Positions 46,394-54,998 of a stretch of 64,000 nucleotides of DNA are shown here, piece after piece (within the stretch, counting starts at the first letter, position 1; every line of letters starts with the position of its first letter). The notes under the pieces are model-generated. The model saw only the letters and a program-made list of their open reading frames with translations. It had not been told where the DNA came from and ran no database searches. The DNA is from Halobacillus litoralis (GTDB lineage Bacteria; Bacillota; Bacilli; Bacillales; Halobacillaceae). The stretch covers positions 1,606,001-1,670,000 of the forward strand of contig NZ_CP129016.1 of the NCBI RefSeq assembly GCF_020524085.2, in the 5' to 3' direction. A program made the translations under genes and the position numbers.

Positions 46394-48347
46394 GTGATAA
46401 CCATAAGTGCTATAGCAGGGATTTATCAACTGGATAGTTATCATGATGAACAAACACACTTTACTAATATGATGAAGAGTTTTGAAAAGTACCCGGCTGA
46501 TGACATCGGTGTCTGGAAGAATACTAATGTTTTATTGGGTACTCACGCGCAGTGGATCACACCTGAATCAATAAATGAACCTTTACCTTTTTATGACTCT
46601 GAAAAGCAACTTACCATAACTGCTGATGCGATTATTGATAACCGGAAAGAACTTTTTGATCAATTACAAGTAGCAAAGAAAAATAGAAAAGGTATTCCAG
46701 ATAGTCAGTTGATTCTGATGGCTTATAGTAAATGGGGAGAAGAATCCCCGAAGTATTTAGTCGGTGAATTTGCTTATATGGTATGGGATGAGAGAAATAA
46801 TAAGTTATTTGGGGCTCGAGATTTTTCAGGAAGCCGCACTCTTTATTACTATAAGAACCATTGTATATTTTCCTTCTCTACAACTATACAGTCTCTTCTA
46901 ACCTTACCTTATGTAGAAAGAAGATTAGATGAGAAATGGCTGGCTGAATACTTAGCGATACCAGGAATGAATGAGGCTGTGGATATGTCAATCACCCCAT
47001 TTCATGAAATCTGTCAACTTCCTCCATCTCATAAGGTTTCAGTCTCAAAAAATAAAGTGAAAACAACTAGATATTGTACGATAACACCAGGCAGAACCAT
47101 TAATTATAAATCTGATCAAGATTATATAGAAGCATTCCAAAGTGTATTTGAGAGGGCTGTGAACGATCGTTTAAGAACCCATAAAAATATTGGAGCTCAC
47201 TTAAGTGGAGGATTAGATTCAGGGGCCGTGGCAAGTTTTGCCTCTCACTCTTTGAAAAAAAAAGTCTAGTAAGTTGTACACCTTCAGTCATGTACCTCCT
47301 AAGGACTTTGAAGATTGGACACCTATAAACAGAGTGGCAGATGAGAGGCCTTACATTCAATCGACTGTAAACCATCTTGGAAATGTTTCTGATTACTACT
47401 TAGATTTTGGTAGTGTCTCTCCGCTTGATGAAATTGATGAATGGTTAGACATAATGGAAATGCCTTACAAATTTTTCGGAACCTCCAATTGGATTAAAGG
47501 GATATATGAAGAAGCTCACTCAAGAGATATAGGAATCTTATTAAACGGTGGAAGAGGCAATTTAAGCGTTTCATGGGGGACAACCATTAATTATTACGCC
47601 TCATTATTAAGAAAAATGAAGTTATTAAAATTACTTTCAGAGTTGGATGCTTACAGTAAAATTACACATGGAAATAGAATGAGATTGTTACCATTATTAA
47701 GTCGAATAGCTTTTCCGGCTATAAATAAAGTTTTCTATTCAGAACAACCATATAACTTCCCTCAATTAATAAGTCCTGATTTAGCCAGAAAAACAAGTGT
47801 CTATCAAACTTTAAATAAACATGGTATTAAAACAACAAAAAGCAAATACGACTTGACAGACCTGAAAGTGAGAAACCGACATTTTAAGGAAATATTCCCT
47901 TGGAATGCTACAGGTACTTTGGGTACTAAACTTTCTCTTCGGCATTCGCTTTGGAAAAGAGATCCTACAAATGACTTACGCGTAATCGAATTTTGCTTAT
48001 CGTTGCCGGAAGATCAATATGTGAGAAATGGTATGGATAGGTCCTTAATTAGAAATGGTACAAAACATTATTTACCAGATAAGGTAAGGTTGAATAATCG
48101 TGTTAGAGGAGCACAAGGGGTAGAGTTTATTCATAGAATCCAACCTCATTGGGATTCTTTTCTCGAAGAGATTACAAAAATCTCAAGAGACTCTCTATCA
48201 CCCTCTTTTTTTAATATTCCACAACTGGAAGAATCAATTCTATCCATTAAAAATCAAGGACCAAAACCTGAATTAGCTTTAGATCCTGATTTCTGGATTC
48301 TAATGAGGAGTATCATATCTTATAGATTTATCAAGAATTTCAATTGA
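46394..48347 (+). pseudogene. Lasso peptide cyclase (asparagine synthetase homologue, C protein), frameshifted
   Basis: GTG 46394 after GGGGCGGGG gives SAIAGIYQLDS, an AsnB-type glutamine amidotransferase domain whose nucleophilic Cys is missing, as in lasso C proteins. The ATP-pyrophosphatase motif HLSGGLDSGAVAS follows, then the frame ends at 47269 within LKKK. The expected SSKLYTFSHVPPKDFEDW continues in the next frame. Removing one A from the A9 run at 47255-47263 restores a 650-residue enzyme. This enzyme adenylates the acceptor Asp and closes the macrolactam ring. If truly broken, no lasso peptide can form, but a homopolymer sequencing error is more likely. Confidence 0.88.
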
Positions 48348-48362
48348 AAGGGGGTGAATCAT

Positions 48363-48506
48363 ATGAAGAAGGAATGGAGTACACCAGAGTTGTTAACTTT
48401 GGATGTTCATCAAACAATGGCTAGTGGTGCATTTGGTGAGTTTGATGAAGGTTACAACGATGACTTACCGCACGATGGTCAGACTGGCTATCATCACGTC
48501 TCCTAA
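48363..48506 (+). CDS. Lasso peptide precursor (A), paeninodin family
   Basis: 47 residues from ATG 48363 after AAAGGGGGTGA. Leader MKKEWSTPELLTLDVHQTM (19 residues) has the W-x2-P-x-L recognition motif for the B1 protein and Thr at -2. The core begins ASGAFGEFD, so Ala1 and Asp9 can form a 9-membered macrolactam as in paeninodin, leaving a 19-residue tail that ends GYHHVS. The terminal Ser is the known site of phosphorylation by PadeK-type kinases, and such a kinase is encoded next. A strong hairpin follows the stop. Confidence 0.9.
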   Translation: MKKEWSTPELLTLDVHQTMASGAFGEFDEGYNDDLPHDGQTGYHHVS

Positions 48507-48520
48507 TAAAGTACTTAGAA

Positions 48521-48557
48521 AGAGTCTAAAATTCCTTGTTTAGGAATTTTAGACTCT
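48521..48557 (+). other. Perfect hairpin between precursor and kinase genes
   Basis: AGAGTCTAAAATTCCT (48521-48536) and AGGAATTTTAGACTCT (48542-48557), 16-base exact arms, loop TGTTT, no T-run. It probably protects the 3' end of precursor mRNA or attenuates the downstream genes so that precursor exceeds enzymes. Confidence 0.8.
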
Positions 48558-48597
48558 AATATATTCTAAGATTCATTCACTGGTGAAGAGGTGGAGT

Positions 48598-49530
48598 ATG
48601 AGAAAAACACTCAAAAAAGGTTACCATGTTTTTGGCTTACATGTAAGTAGTGAGATGTCATTACCTGAAGTTCCTCAAGCAAACTTGTCTAATACTTATG
48701 CTGATGTAACTATTAGACAAATAAACTTAGAAGATCAATGGGAAAAGGTATCTGGCAATGGCAAGTCCTTTTATATAGAAGAGAATTTATGCATGTTTAA
48801 AGTTACAGAAGTGTGTGTTTGCCTCATTAGAAATGGCAATGAAATATTATTCACTCCTCTTCCGGGTTCTGTTAGAAGCCATGTTCGGTTGTATATTTTA
48901 GGAAGTTGCATGGGCATCATCCTTATGCAAAGGAAAATCCTCCCCTTACACGGCAGCGCCATTTCCATCGACGGAAATGCCTATGCCATCGTTGGAGACT
49001 CAGGAGCAGGAAAATCAACCTTAGCCTCAGCATTCCTAAAGCGCGGATATAAATTATTAAGCGATGATGTCATCCCCGTCTCATTTTCCGATGAACGAGT
49101 TCCGATGGTTACACCAGCCTATCCGCAACAAAAGTTATGGCAGGAAAGTATGGATCATTTTGGTTTTGAATCCGGAGAATATGAGCCGATTATCGATCGT
49201 GAAACAAAATTCAAAGTTCCAGTCGGCGATCAATTCGAAGAACGTCAGTTACCTTTAGCGGGCATCATTGAATTAACAAAAACAGATGACGAACAGGTTC
49301 ATATCGAACCAATACAGGATTTATATCGTTTCAGCACTTTATTCAAGCATACGTATCGGAATTTTATTATTCGACGTGCCGGGCTGATGGATTGGCATTT
49401 TAATACTTCAACAAAGATCTTGCCCCATGTGGATATGTTTCACATGAGGAGACCAGTTTCACAATTTACAGCTAATGAATTAGTAGACAAGGTTCTACAG
49501 GCCATTGGTAAGGAGGAATCTGTAGTATGA
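48598..49530 (+). CDS. HPr kinase-like lasso peptide kinase (K protein)
   Basis: 310 residues from ATG 48598 after GAAGAGGTGG. The P-loop GDSGAGKSTLASAF (about residues 139-152) follows the GSAISIDG strand, and LLSDDVIPV supplies the Mg-binding Asp pair, as in HprK and the PadeK/ThcoK kinases that phosphorylate the C-terminal Ser of lasso precursors. Both lasso precursors in this window end in Ser. It overlaps the B1 gene by 4 bases. Confidence 0.88.
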   Translation: MRKTLKKGYHVFGLHVSSEMSLPEVPQANLSNTYADVTIRQINLEDQWEKVSGNGKSFYIEENLCMFKVTEVCVCLIRNGNEILFTPLPGSVRSHVRLYILGSCMGIILMQRKILPLHGSAISIDGNAYAIVGDSGAGKSTLASAFLKRGYKLLSDDVIPVSFSDERVPMVTPAYPQQKLWQESMDHFGFESGEYEPIIDRETKFKVPVGDQFEERQLPLAGIIELTKTDDEQVHIEPIQDLYRFSTLFKHTYRNFIIRRAGLMDWHFNTSTKILPHVDMFHMRRPVSQFTANELVDKVLQAIGKEESVV

Positions 49531-49814
49531 GTCAATCGGTAGCTTTAGTACAAATGGTTCAGCAAAAAGAAGGAAATATTGTGAGTGATATGGATGGGGA
49601 GCGTGTGATGCTCAGTATTGAAAATGGGAAGTATTACAATTTAGGAGAGCTTGGCGGGGAGATATGGGATAAGATCGAAAACCCGAAACCTGTAAGTGAA
49701 TTGATTGATGAGTTGCTTGAGGTCTATGAAGTGGAACGGGGTGTTTGTGAAGAGCAAGTTCAAGCGTTTCTTAAGCACCTTCGTGATGAGAATTTAATAG
49801 AAGTGAAGAAATAG
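49527..49814 (+). CDS. PqqD-like leader-binding protein (B1, RRE)
   Basis: 95 residues. GERVMLSIENGKYYNLGELG and IWDKIENPKPVSELIDELLE are the winged-helix PqqD/RRE pattern. In split Firmicute lasso systems it holds the precursor leader and presents it to the B2 protease. Start is coupled to the kinase stop (ATGA). Confidence 0.9.
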   Translation: MSQSVALVQMVQQKEGNIVSDMDGERVMLSIENGKYYNLGELGGEIWDKIENPKPVSELIDELLEVYEVERGVCEEQVQAFLKHLRDENLIEVKK

Positions 49815-49850
49815 ACTTCAAAAGAACAGTCTTGGAAAGGAATTAAGCTC

Positions 49851-50342
49851 ATGAGGAAGTTGATGACTTTTTTGACCTTGAGTAGGGAATCGAAAAGATT
49901 GTTGTTGGAGTCTTTTTTTTATTTGGGTTGGGCGAGAATCCAAAAGCGCCGTCCTTTTTCTAATTTAGCTCCTTCATTAGGGAAACATATGCAGGAAACA
50001 GGGATGGACGATGAGTGTACAGATCGTAGAACACTAGCGAAAGTTTCTCAAGCTATTCAAATCATGAGTAAATACACTTTTTGGGAAAGTCGTTGCCTTG
50101 TCCAAGCTCTTGCTGCAAAGAAGATGCTTGAAAAACGAGGTGTCGGAAATACTCTTTACTTGGGGACGGCAAAAGAAGACAACGGAGAGATGGTTGCTCA
50201 TGCCTGGTTGAGAAGCGGTCCTTATATTGTCACAGGAGCGAAGGGAATGGAGCGGTTTACTATTGTCAGTACCTTTGCGGGTCCTGTAGGAGGTGAATCA
50301 CATGAGCAAAGCTACAAACCTTCAATTAGCGAACGTACCTAA
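49851..50342 (+). CDS. Transglutaminase-like leader protease (B2)
   Basis: 163 residues. The catalytic Cys in WESRCLVQALAAKKML, the His in MVAHAWLRSG and the downstream VTGAKG segment match lasso B2 cysteine proteases, which cut the leader after the T-x dipeptide. ATG 49851 follows GGAAAGGAATTAAGCTC. It overlaps the next gene by about 40 bases. Confidence 0.88.
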   Translation: MRKLMTFLTLSRESKRLLLESFFYLGWARIQKRRPFSNLAPSLGKHMQETGMDDECTDRRTLAKVSQAIQIMSKYTFWESRCLVQALAAKKMLEKRGVGNTLYLGTAKEDNGEMVAHAWLRSGPYIVTGAKGMERFTIVSTFAGPVGGESHEQSYKPSISERT

Positions 50343-51480
50343 AGAGGTTCACTTGATTCTTCAGTTGCTGAAGTCAGATAAACAACAAGATATTGATGCA
50401 CTTTCAAGAAGTTCGTTTGAGGACATCGACTGGAATTTGTTTATCAAACAATCGTTACATCACCGTGTTTACCCGTTACTCTACTCCAAAGTAAAAATGG
50501 TTGAAAGCGGACGTATACCAGAGTTTGTCGAAGAAAAACTTTGCTTTGAATATAAGCGTAATACCTTTCAAATGTTGCAATTGAGTGGAGAGATGGAACG
50601 GATGAGTCGTTTGTTTTCCTCTAATGAAATTCGGTTGCTTTTTTTGAAAGGCCCTATGCTATCACATGAACTATACGGGGATGTTTCATTGAGAACTTCG
50701 GGTGATTTGGATGTGATGATTTCGATTGAAGATCTTCAGAAAGCTGAACATCTACTAGCAAGTCACGGATATCAAAAAGATGATTACATCGAAACCGTGT
50801 TAGAAGATTGGAAGTGGAGGCATCATCATGTGACCTACTATCATCCCCGGAAGAAAGTGAAAATCGAGCTGCATTGGCGTTTGAATCCCGGTCCGTGCAA
50901 AGAGCCAGGATTTGAACACTTATGGAAGCGAAAAGAGGTTAGCTCGATTTCAAAAACCCCTATCTACATTCTGGGGAAAGAGGAATTATTTTTGTTCTTA
51001 GCTGCACATGGAGCGAGGCACGGGTGGTCCAGGTTACGGTGGTTGGTAGATATAGACCGTTTGGTGGATCAGTCCATTGATTGGAAGAACCTTAAGCGAT
51101 TATTGATTCACAATCACTTCCACCTCGCTGGAGCTCAAGCTCTTTACTTATCTTCCGTCCTTTTGGAAACTCCTGTTCCATTGGAAATGCCAGTTAATAA
51201 AAGGTCACGTGTTTTGGCACAACAAGCGATATTCTATTTAGAGTCTATGATCAACCTCCACTCAGAGCCTTTGCCGCAGGAGGTTGCAGACTATCATAAG
51301 CGTCATTTATTTTCTCTAATGTCATGGAATCAAAAGTTCTTTTTTATCCTGAGCTTTTTGTATCCTTATCCCGAGGATGCCGAGCTTTTGCCATTGCCTA
51401 AAAGACTTCACTTTTTATATTTTCCTCTACGCCCTTTTCTGTGGGGGTGGAGAAAGACTAGAAAGCACGCAATCACATAG
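50302..51480 (+). CDS. Nucleotidyltransferase-family protein of the lasso cluster (N)
   Basis: 392 residues from ATG 50302, after GGAGGTG. The minimal nucleotidyltransferase core is KGPMLSHELYGDVSLRTSGD leading into LDVMIS (GxG...DxD type), followed by KIELHWRL and the ELFLFLAAHGARHGWSRLRW block conserved in the family. Equivalent to PadeN of the paeninodin cluster, whose exact role is unknown; tailoring of the phosphorylated tail has been suggested for such proteins by association only. Confidence 0.85.
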   Translation: MSKATNLQLANVPKEVHLILQLLKSDKQQDIDALSRSSFEDIDWNLFIKQSLHHRVYPLLYSKVKMVESGRIPEFVEEKLCFEYKRNTFQMLQLSGEMERMSRLFSSNEIRLLFLKGPMLSHELYGDVSLRTSGDLDVMISIEDLQKAEHLLASHGYQKDDYIETVLEDWKWRHHHVTYYHPRKKVKIELHWRLNPGPCKEPGFEHLWKRKEVSSISKTPIYILGKEELFLFLAAHGARHGWSRLRWLVDIDRLVDQSIDWKNLKRLLIHNHFHLAGAQALYLSSVLLETPVPLEMPVNKRSRVLAQQAIFYLESMINLHSEPLPQEVADYHKRHLFSLMSWNQKFFFILSFLYPYPEDAELLPLPKRLHFLYFPLRPFLWGWRKTRKHAIT

Positions 51481-51494
51481 GGGGACGCGAAATT

Positions 51495-53285
51495 ATGAAG
51501 CATGTCCTTTATTTTTTGAATGAGATTCATAGTTATTCAGGAAAAGTCTTGTATATCAATTTGTTTGCTATGACCGTAATCGGGCTCCTGGAAGGCATCG
51601 GAATCCTATTGCTTGTCCCTTTGATTAGCTTAAGTGGAATCGTGGATTTAGGCACCCAGGGTTTACCTTTTATGGAAGCTTTTCAGTTTGTGGAGAAAAT
51701 TCCGCCTGAAATCGGGCTTCCAACAATTCTTCTATTTTATGTAGGAATTGTTATTACTCAAAATTTACTTCAACGGAGGATTACTGTAAGAAATGCAGTG
51801 ATTCATCAGGGATTTATGAGGCATTTACGAATGAAAACGTATGATTCACTCCTTCATGCGAAGTGGCAGTTTTATTTGAACAAGAGAAAGTCAGATTTAG
51901 TAAATATTATGACTGGGGAAATTGCCCGTGCAGCCAGCGGTACACAGTCTTTCTTACAGTTTGCAGCATCATTAGTGTTCACTTTGATCCAGATTTGTCT
52001 CGCTTTTGCTCTATCACCAAACATTACGACCTTCGTCATTACATGCGGATTTATTCTCATCCTTTTTAACCGGAAGTTCTTAAAGAGGTCGCTTGAGTTA
52101 GGCAATCGCAGTTATAGTCTGAATCGACGGTATCTTTCTGGGGTAACGGATCAGATGAATGGAATGAAAGACTTAAAAAGCAATACACTGGAAGAATCCA
52201 GAGGCCATTGGCATGCCACGATTACAAAAGGGATGCAGGATGAGCAGGTTGAATACACAAAATTGAAAGCTACATCAAGGCTCTATTACAAAATTGCTTC
52301 GTCAATTCTGATTGCTGCTTTTATATTCATTGCCATTCAGTTATTCAATGCTCAATCAGGTCAATTGATGCTGGTCATTGTCATCTTTTCTCGGTTGTGG
52401 CCGCGAGTGACAGGCATTCAAGCGTCTATGGAACAAATTGCAAAAGTAATACCTTCTTTAGAGGCTGTGAACAGAGTAAGGCATGAAAGTGAACAGGATC
52501 GTGAGTTTATGGAGGAAAGTCAACGGAATGAGCCCTTGAAGGTTAATGAAGCCATCGAATGTCGGAATCTTTCTTTTCAATATAAAAAGGAAAGTCGTTA
52601 TGCTCTGAAGAATATTAATATTACTATTCCTTCTCAGCAGATGACGGCTGTTGTCGGTCGCTCCGGGGCAGGGAAGAGTACATTGATTGATATGTTAATG
52701 GGATTAAATTATCCAGACCAGGGAGAAGTTCTTGTTGATGGTGATTCCATATCCGACGAGAAGATTAGGTCTCTGCGTAAAGCGATCAGTTATGTTCCTC
52801 AAGATCCTTTTCTTTTCAATGAGAGCATTCGTGACAATTTAATGTTAGTGGATCCTGAAGCGAATGAAGAAGCAATTTGGGAAGCCTTGGAATTTTCATC
52901 GGCAGCAGAATTTGTTCGAGAGCTCCCTCAAGGACTTGATACGCTTATTGGTGACCGGGGAATTAAGTTATCTGGAGGAGAAAGGCAGCGTTTAGTGTTA
53001 GCCCGCGCCATCTTAAGGAAACCTCCCATTCTCATCTTGGATGAAGCTACGAGTGCGTTGGATTCAGAAAATGAGAAAAAAATACAAGAAGCGATTGAGC
53101 AGTTGAAAGGTAGAATGACCATTATAGTCATTGCGCACCGGTTGTCGACGATTCGAAATGCGGATCAGGTTATTGTTTTGGAAGAAGGAGAAGTGGTTCA
53201 AAAAGGGGATTTTCATCAACTGGCTAATGATAAGAAAAATGTCTTCAGCCATTTGTTGAGCCACCAGATGAAAGTTGTTCGTTAA
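51495..53285 (+). CDS. ABC exporter of the lasso peptide (D)
   Basis: 596 residues: six membrane segments in the first about 320 residues, then an ATPase domain with Walker A VVGRSGAGKSTLID, Q-loop YVPQDPFLFN, signature LSGGERQRLVLARA and Walker B ILILDEATSALDSE. No C39 peptidase domain is present, so it exports already processed peptide and should give self-immunity. Ends the canonical C-A-K-B1-B2-N-D gene order. Confidence 0.92.
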   Translation: MKHVLYFLNEIHSYSGKVLYINLFAMTVIGLLEGIGILLLVPLISLSGIVDLGTQGLPFMEAFQFVEKIPPEIGLPTILLFYVGIVITQNLLQRRITVRNAVIHQGFMRHLRMKTYDSLLHAKWQFYLNKRKSDLVNIMTGEIARAASGTQSFLQFAASLVFTLIQICLAFALSPNITTFVITCGFILILFNRKFLKRSLELGNRSYSLNRRYLSGVTDQMNGMKDLKSNTLEESRGHWHATITKGMQDEQVEYTKLKATSRLYYKIASSILIAAFIFIAIQLFNAQSGQLMLVIVIFSRLWPRVTGIQASMEQIAKVIPSLEAVNRVRHESEQDREFMEESQRNEPLKVNEAIECRNLSFQYKKESRYALKNINITIPSQQMTAVVGRSGAGKSTLIDMLMGLNYPDQGEVLVDGDSISDEKIRSLRKAISYVPQDPFLFNESIRDNLMLVDPEANEEAIWEALEFSSAAEFVRELPQGLDTLIGDRGIKLSGGERQRLVLARAILRKPPILILDEATSALDSENEKKIQEAIEQLKGRMTIIVIAHRLSTIRNADQVIVLEEGEVVQKGDFHQLANDKKNVFSHLLSHQMKVVR

Positions 53286-53302
53286 AAAATTTTTACACTC
53301 AT

Positions 53303-53318
53303 GTTCTCTATTAAGAAT
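53303..53318. promoter_or_regulatory. SinR-operator-like palindrome before the second RiPP cluster
   Basis: GTTCTCTATTAAGAAT followed directly by TATAAG, with TTTACA 5 bases before it (53292). The half-site GTTCTCT is an exact SinR match. The following AAGGAGG overlaps the -10-like element, so a promoter here would give an almost leaderless message. Confidence 0.65.
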
Positions 53319-53335
53319 TATAAGGAGGAAGAAAA

Positions 53336-53509
53336 ATGAAAAAAGTCTATGAAGCACCGGAAGTTCTTGATCACCGTCCGATTAAATTTGAAACATCTCA
53401 AAGTTGGAACAAAGGACATGGTCCTGTATCCGGAGATGACGGCAACAGTAATGGCCAAAACTACCCCCATGATCCATATCAACCTAAAAAGCCACACACG
53501 CATAAGTGA
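53336..53509 (+). CDS. RiPP precursor of the second cluster, non-lasso
   Basis: 57 residues from ATG 53336 after AAGGAGG. The leader MKKVYEAPEVLDHRPIKFET keeps the Y-x2-P-x-V/L recognition pattern of lasso leaders. The rest (SQSWNKGHGPVSGDDGNSNG, then a Pro- and His-rich basic tail ending PHTHK) is rich in Gly, Asn, Asp and His. If cleavage followed the lasso rule after Thr-Ser, positions 7-9 would be His-Gly-Pro, with no Asp or Glu acceptor, so a lasso ring is not expected. It does not end in Ser. The product type is unknown. Confidence 0.75.
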   Translation: MKKVYEAPEVLDHRPIKFETSQSWNKGHGPVSGDDGNSNGQNYPHDPYQPKKPHTHK

Positions 53510-53518
53510 GAGATATGG

Positions 53519-54292
53519 ATGGAGAGTATGCTTACTAAGGTTGGCGAACATACATTTGAATTCTATGGAGATATGGAGACGGTAGAAAAGCTATATGGGG
53601 CGTTCATCCATAAAAAATCACAAACAAGAGACATGGGTGTTTTTTTAGAGTCTGGTTTTGGTAAATCCTTTGATAGTTATGAAGTCACCCATTTCATGGG
53701 AAATGGGTGGAATTATCTTAAGCGGACAGATTTTCTCATAGAGTTCAGTCTGAAGTTAAAAACAGCTAAAATTCAATACTTCGATGAATTAGCTTTGAAG
53801 CATGCTTTTATGACATTATACAGCACATTTATAACAGAAATAGAATGGGGATTATTGGTTCATTCTTCGTGTATGACGGAGGGGGAGGTGGCTCACTTAT
53901 TTGCAGGGGAGTCGGGGGCAGGGAAATCAACGGTTGCTCATTTATCATCTCCCAGAGTACTGCTTTCAGATGAAGCTGCGATTCTAAAGGTAGAGGATAC
54001 AGGAATCAAAGTCTTTGATTCACCGTTCAGAAGTGATCAGGCATCGTTTGGTGTGGACAAATCTTTCCCATTAGCAAGTATTGATTTTTTGAATCAGGCT
54101 CAATTGAATCAAAGGGAACCACTCAAAGATAGAGAGTCATTAATAGAAATGATGGATAAGGTTTTTTCATGGTATCCTGGTCCATTATATACTTTGAAGT
54201 TGATCAAACTTATCAAGTTAACTGTAAAGCAAGTCCCAGTGTACAATCTTTACTTTAAAAAAGATCCTACGTTTTGGGAGTTGATCTCATGA
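53519..54292 (+). CDS. HPr kinase-like protein of the second cluster (K2)
   Basis: 257 residues (alternative start ATG 53528). The P-loop is FAGESGAGKSTVAHL and a LLSDEAAIL strand provides the Mg-binding acidic residues, as in the K protein of the first cluster. It is shorter, lacks part of the N-terminal domain and is quite divergent. Probable role: phosphorylating a Ser/Thr of the precursor at 53336, although that peptide has no terminal Ser. It overlaps the PqqD-like gene by 4 bases. Confidence 0.8.
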   Translation: MESMLTKVGEHTFEFYGDMETVEKLYGAFIHKKSQTRDMGVFLESGFGKSFDSYEVTHFMGNGWNYLKRTDFLIEFSLKLKTAKIQYFDELALKHAFMTLYSTFITEIEWGLLVHSSCMTEGEVAHLFAGESGAGKSTVAHLSSPRVLLSDEAAILKVEDTGIKVFDSPFRSDQASFGVDKSFPLASIDFLNQAQLNQREPLKDRESLIEMMDKVFSWYPGPLYTLKLIKLIKLTVKQVPVYNLYFKKDPTFWELIS

Positions 54293-54558
54293 GACCTTTA
54301 TTAAAACGAAAAAAACAGCATGAAATAGTGGAAATGGACAAAGAGTGGATGGTTTTAGATTTAGAAGCATATACCATTACGACTCTAAATGAAGTAGGAA
54401 GCTTTTGTTGGTCTATACTCCATGAGGATAAATCATTAGAAGATATTGTGAATATTGTTGCCGATGAGTATCAGATGGAACCAAGAGATGTAGAACATGA
54501 TGTAACCCTCTTTATATACAAAATGGAGGATGTTGGATTGATTGAACATGTCTGTTGA
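54289..54558 (+). CDS. PqqD-like leader-binding protein of the second cluster
   Basis: 89 residues from ATG 54289, coupled to the kinase stop. KEWMVLDLEAYTITTLNEVG, FCWSILHEDKSLEDIVNIVA and a final IYKMEDVGLIEHV show the winged-helix RRE fold. It presumably binds the precursor leader at Y-x2-P. It overlaps the peptidase gene by 11 bases. Confidence 0.85.
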   Translation: MRPLLKRKKQHEIVEMDKEWMVLDLEAYTITTLNEVGSFCWSILHEDKSLEDIVNIVADEYQMEPRDVEHDVTLFIYKMEDVGLIEHVC

Positions 54559-54994
54559 TTCTCCAAGCCGATTAGTTATTGCGAAGGTGCTTATATCAAA
54601 AGGAAGGATCGATCTGCCTGCTACGGGTACCAGCATGTATCCGTTAATCCGTGAAGGGGATATATGCCGTTTTGTCTCCTTGGATTATGAAAATCTTAAG
54701 AAAGGAGATATTCTGCTGTATCAATCGGATCACGGGCAGTTGATTGCTCATCGCTTGATTTATAAGTCAGGAGATTCTTATCTTTGTAAAGGAGATTCTA
54801 ACCTTGGCAATGATGATTGGGTGTATTCAGATCAGCTTATAGGAAAAATGTTGTACGTCAGTAAAAATCATAAGATCTTTTACCTCAACGGTCTATTAGG
54901 AAAAACATGGACTTGGTCTATCCTTACGTTTCCTTCGGTTTCTAAACTATGGAGAAGGTTCTTAGCATTCCAAGAGAGTCAAATCAGATCATGA
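54548..54994 (+). CDS. S24/S26 signal-peptidase-like protein in place of lasso B2
   Basis: 148 residues. The catalytic Ser stands in LPATGTSMYPLIREGDICRF (S-M motif of S26 peptidases); downstream LIAHRLIYKSGD and LCKGDSNLGNDDW follow the archaeal/SipW pattern with His in place of the general-base Lys. There is no clear transmembrane anchor, unlike secretory signal peptidases. It sits exactly where a B2 leader protease would be, between RRE and exporter, so I infer that it removes the leader of the 53336 precursor. Start ATG 54548; TTG 54542 is possible. Confidence 0.75.
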   Translation: MSVDSPSRLVIAKVLISKGRIDLPATGTSMYPLIREGDICRFVSLDYENLKKGDILLYQSDHGQLIAHRLIYKSGDSYLCKGDSNLGNDDWVYSDQLIGKMLYVSKNHKIFYLNGLLGKTWTWSILTFPSVSKLWRRFLAFQESQIRS

Positions 54995-54998
54995 AGCG

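Noticed and set aside
53336..53509. Reading the third precursor as a normal lasso peptide
   Set aside because: No Asp/Glu at core positions 7-9 under the Thr(-2) rule, and no cyclase or B2 protease in its cluster.
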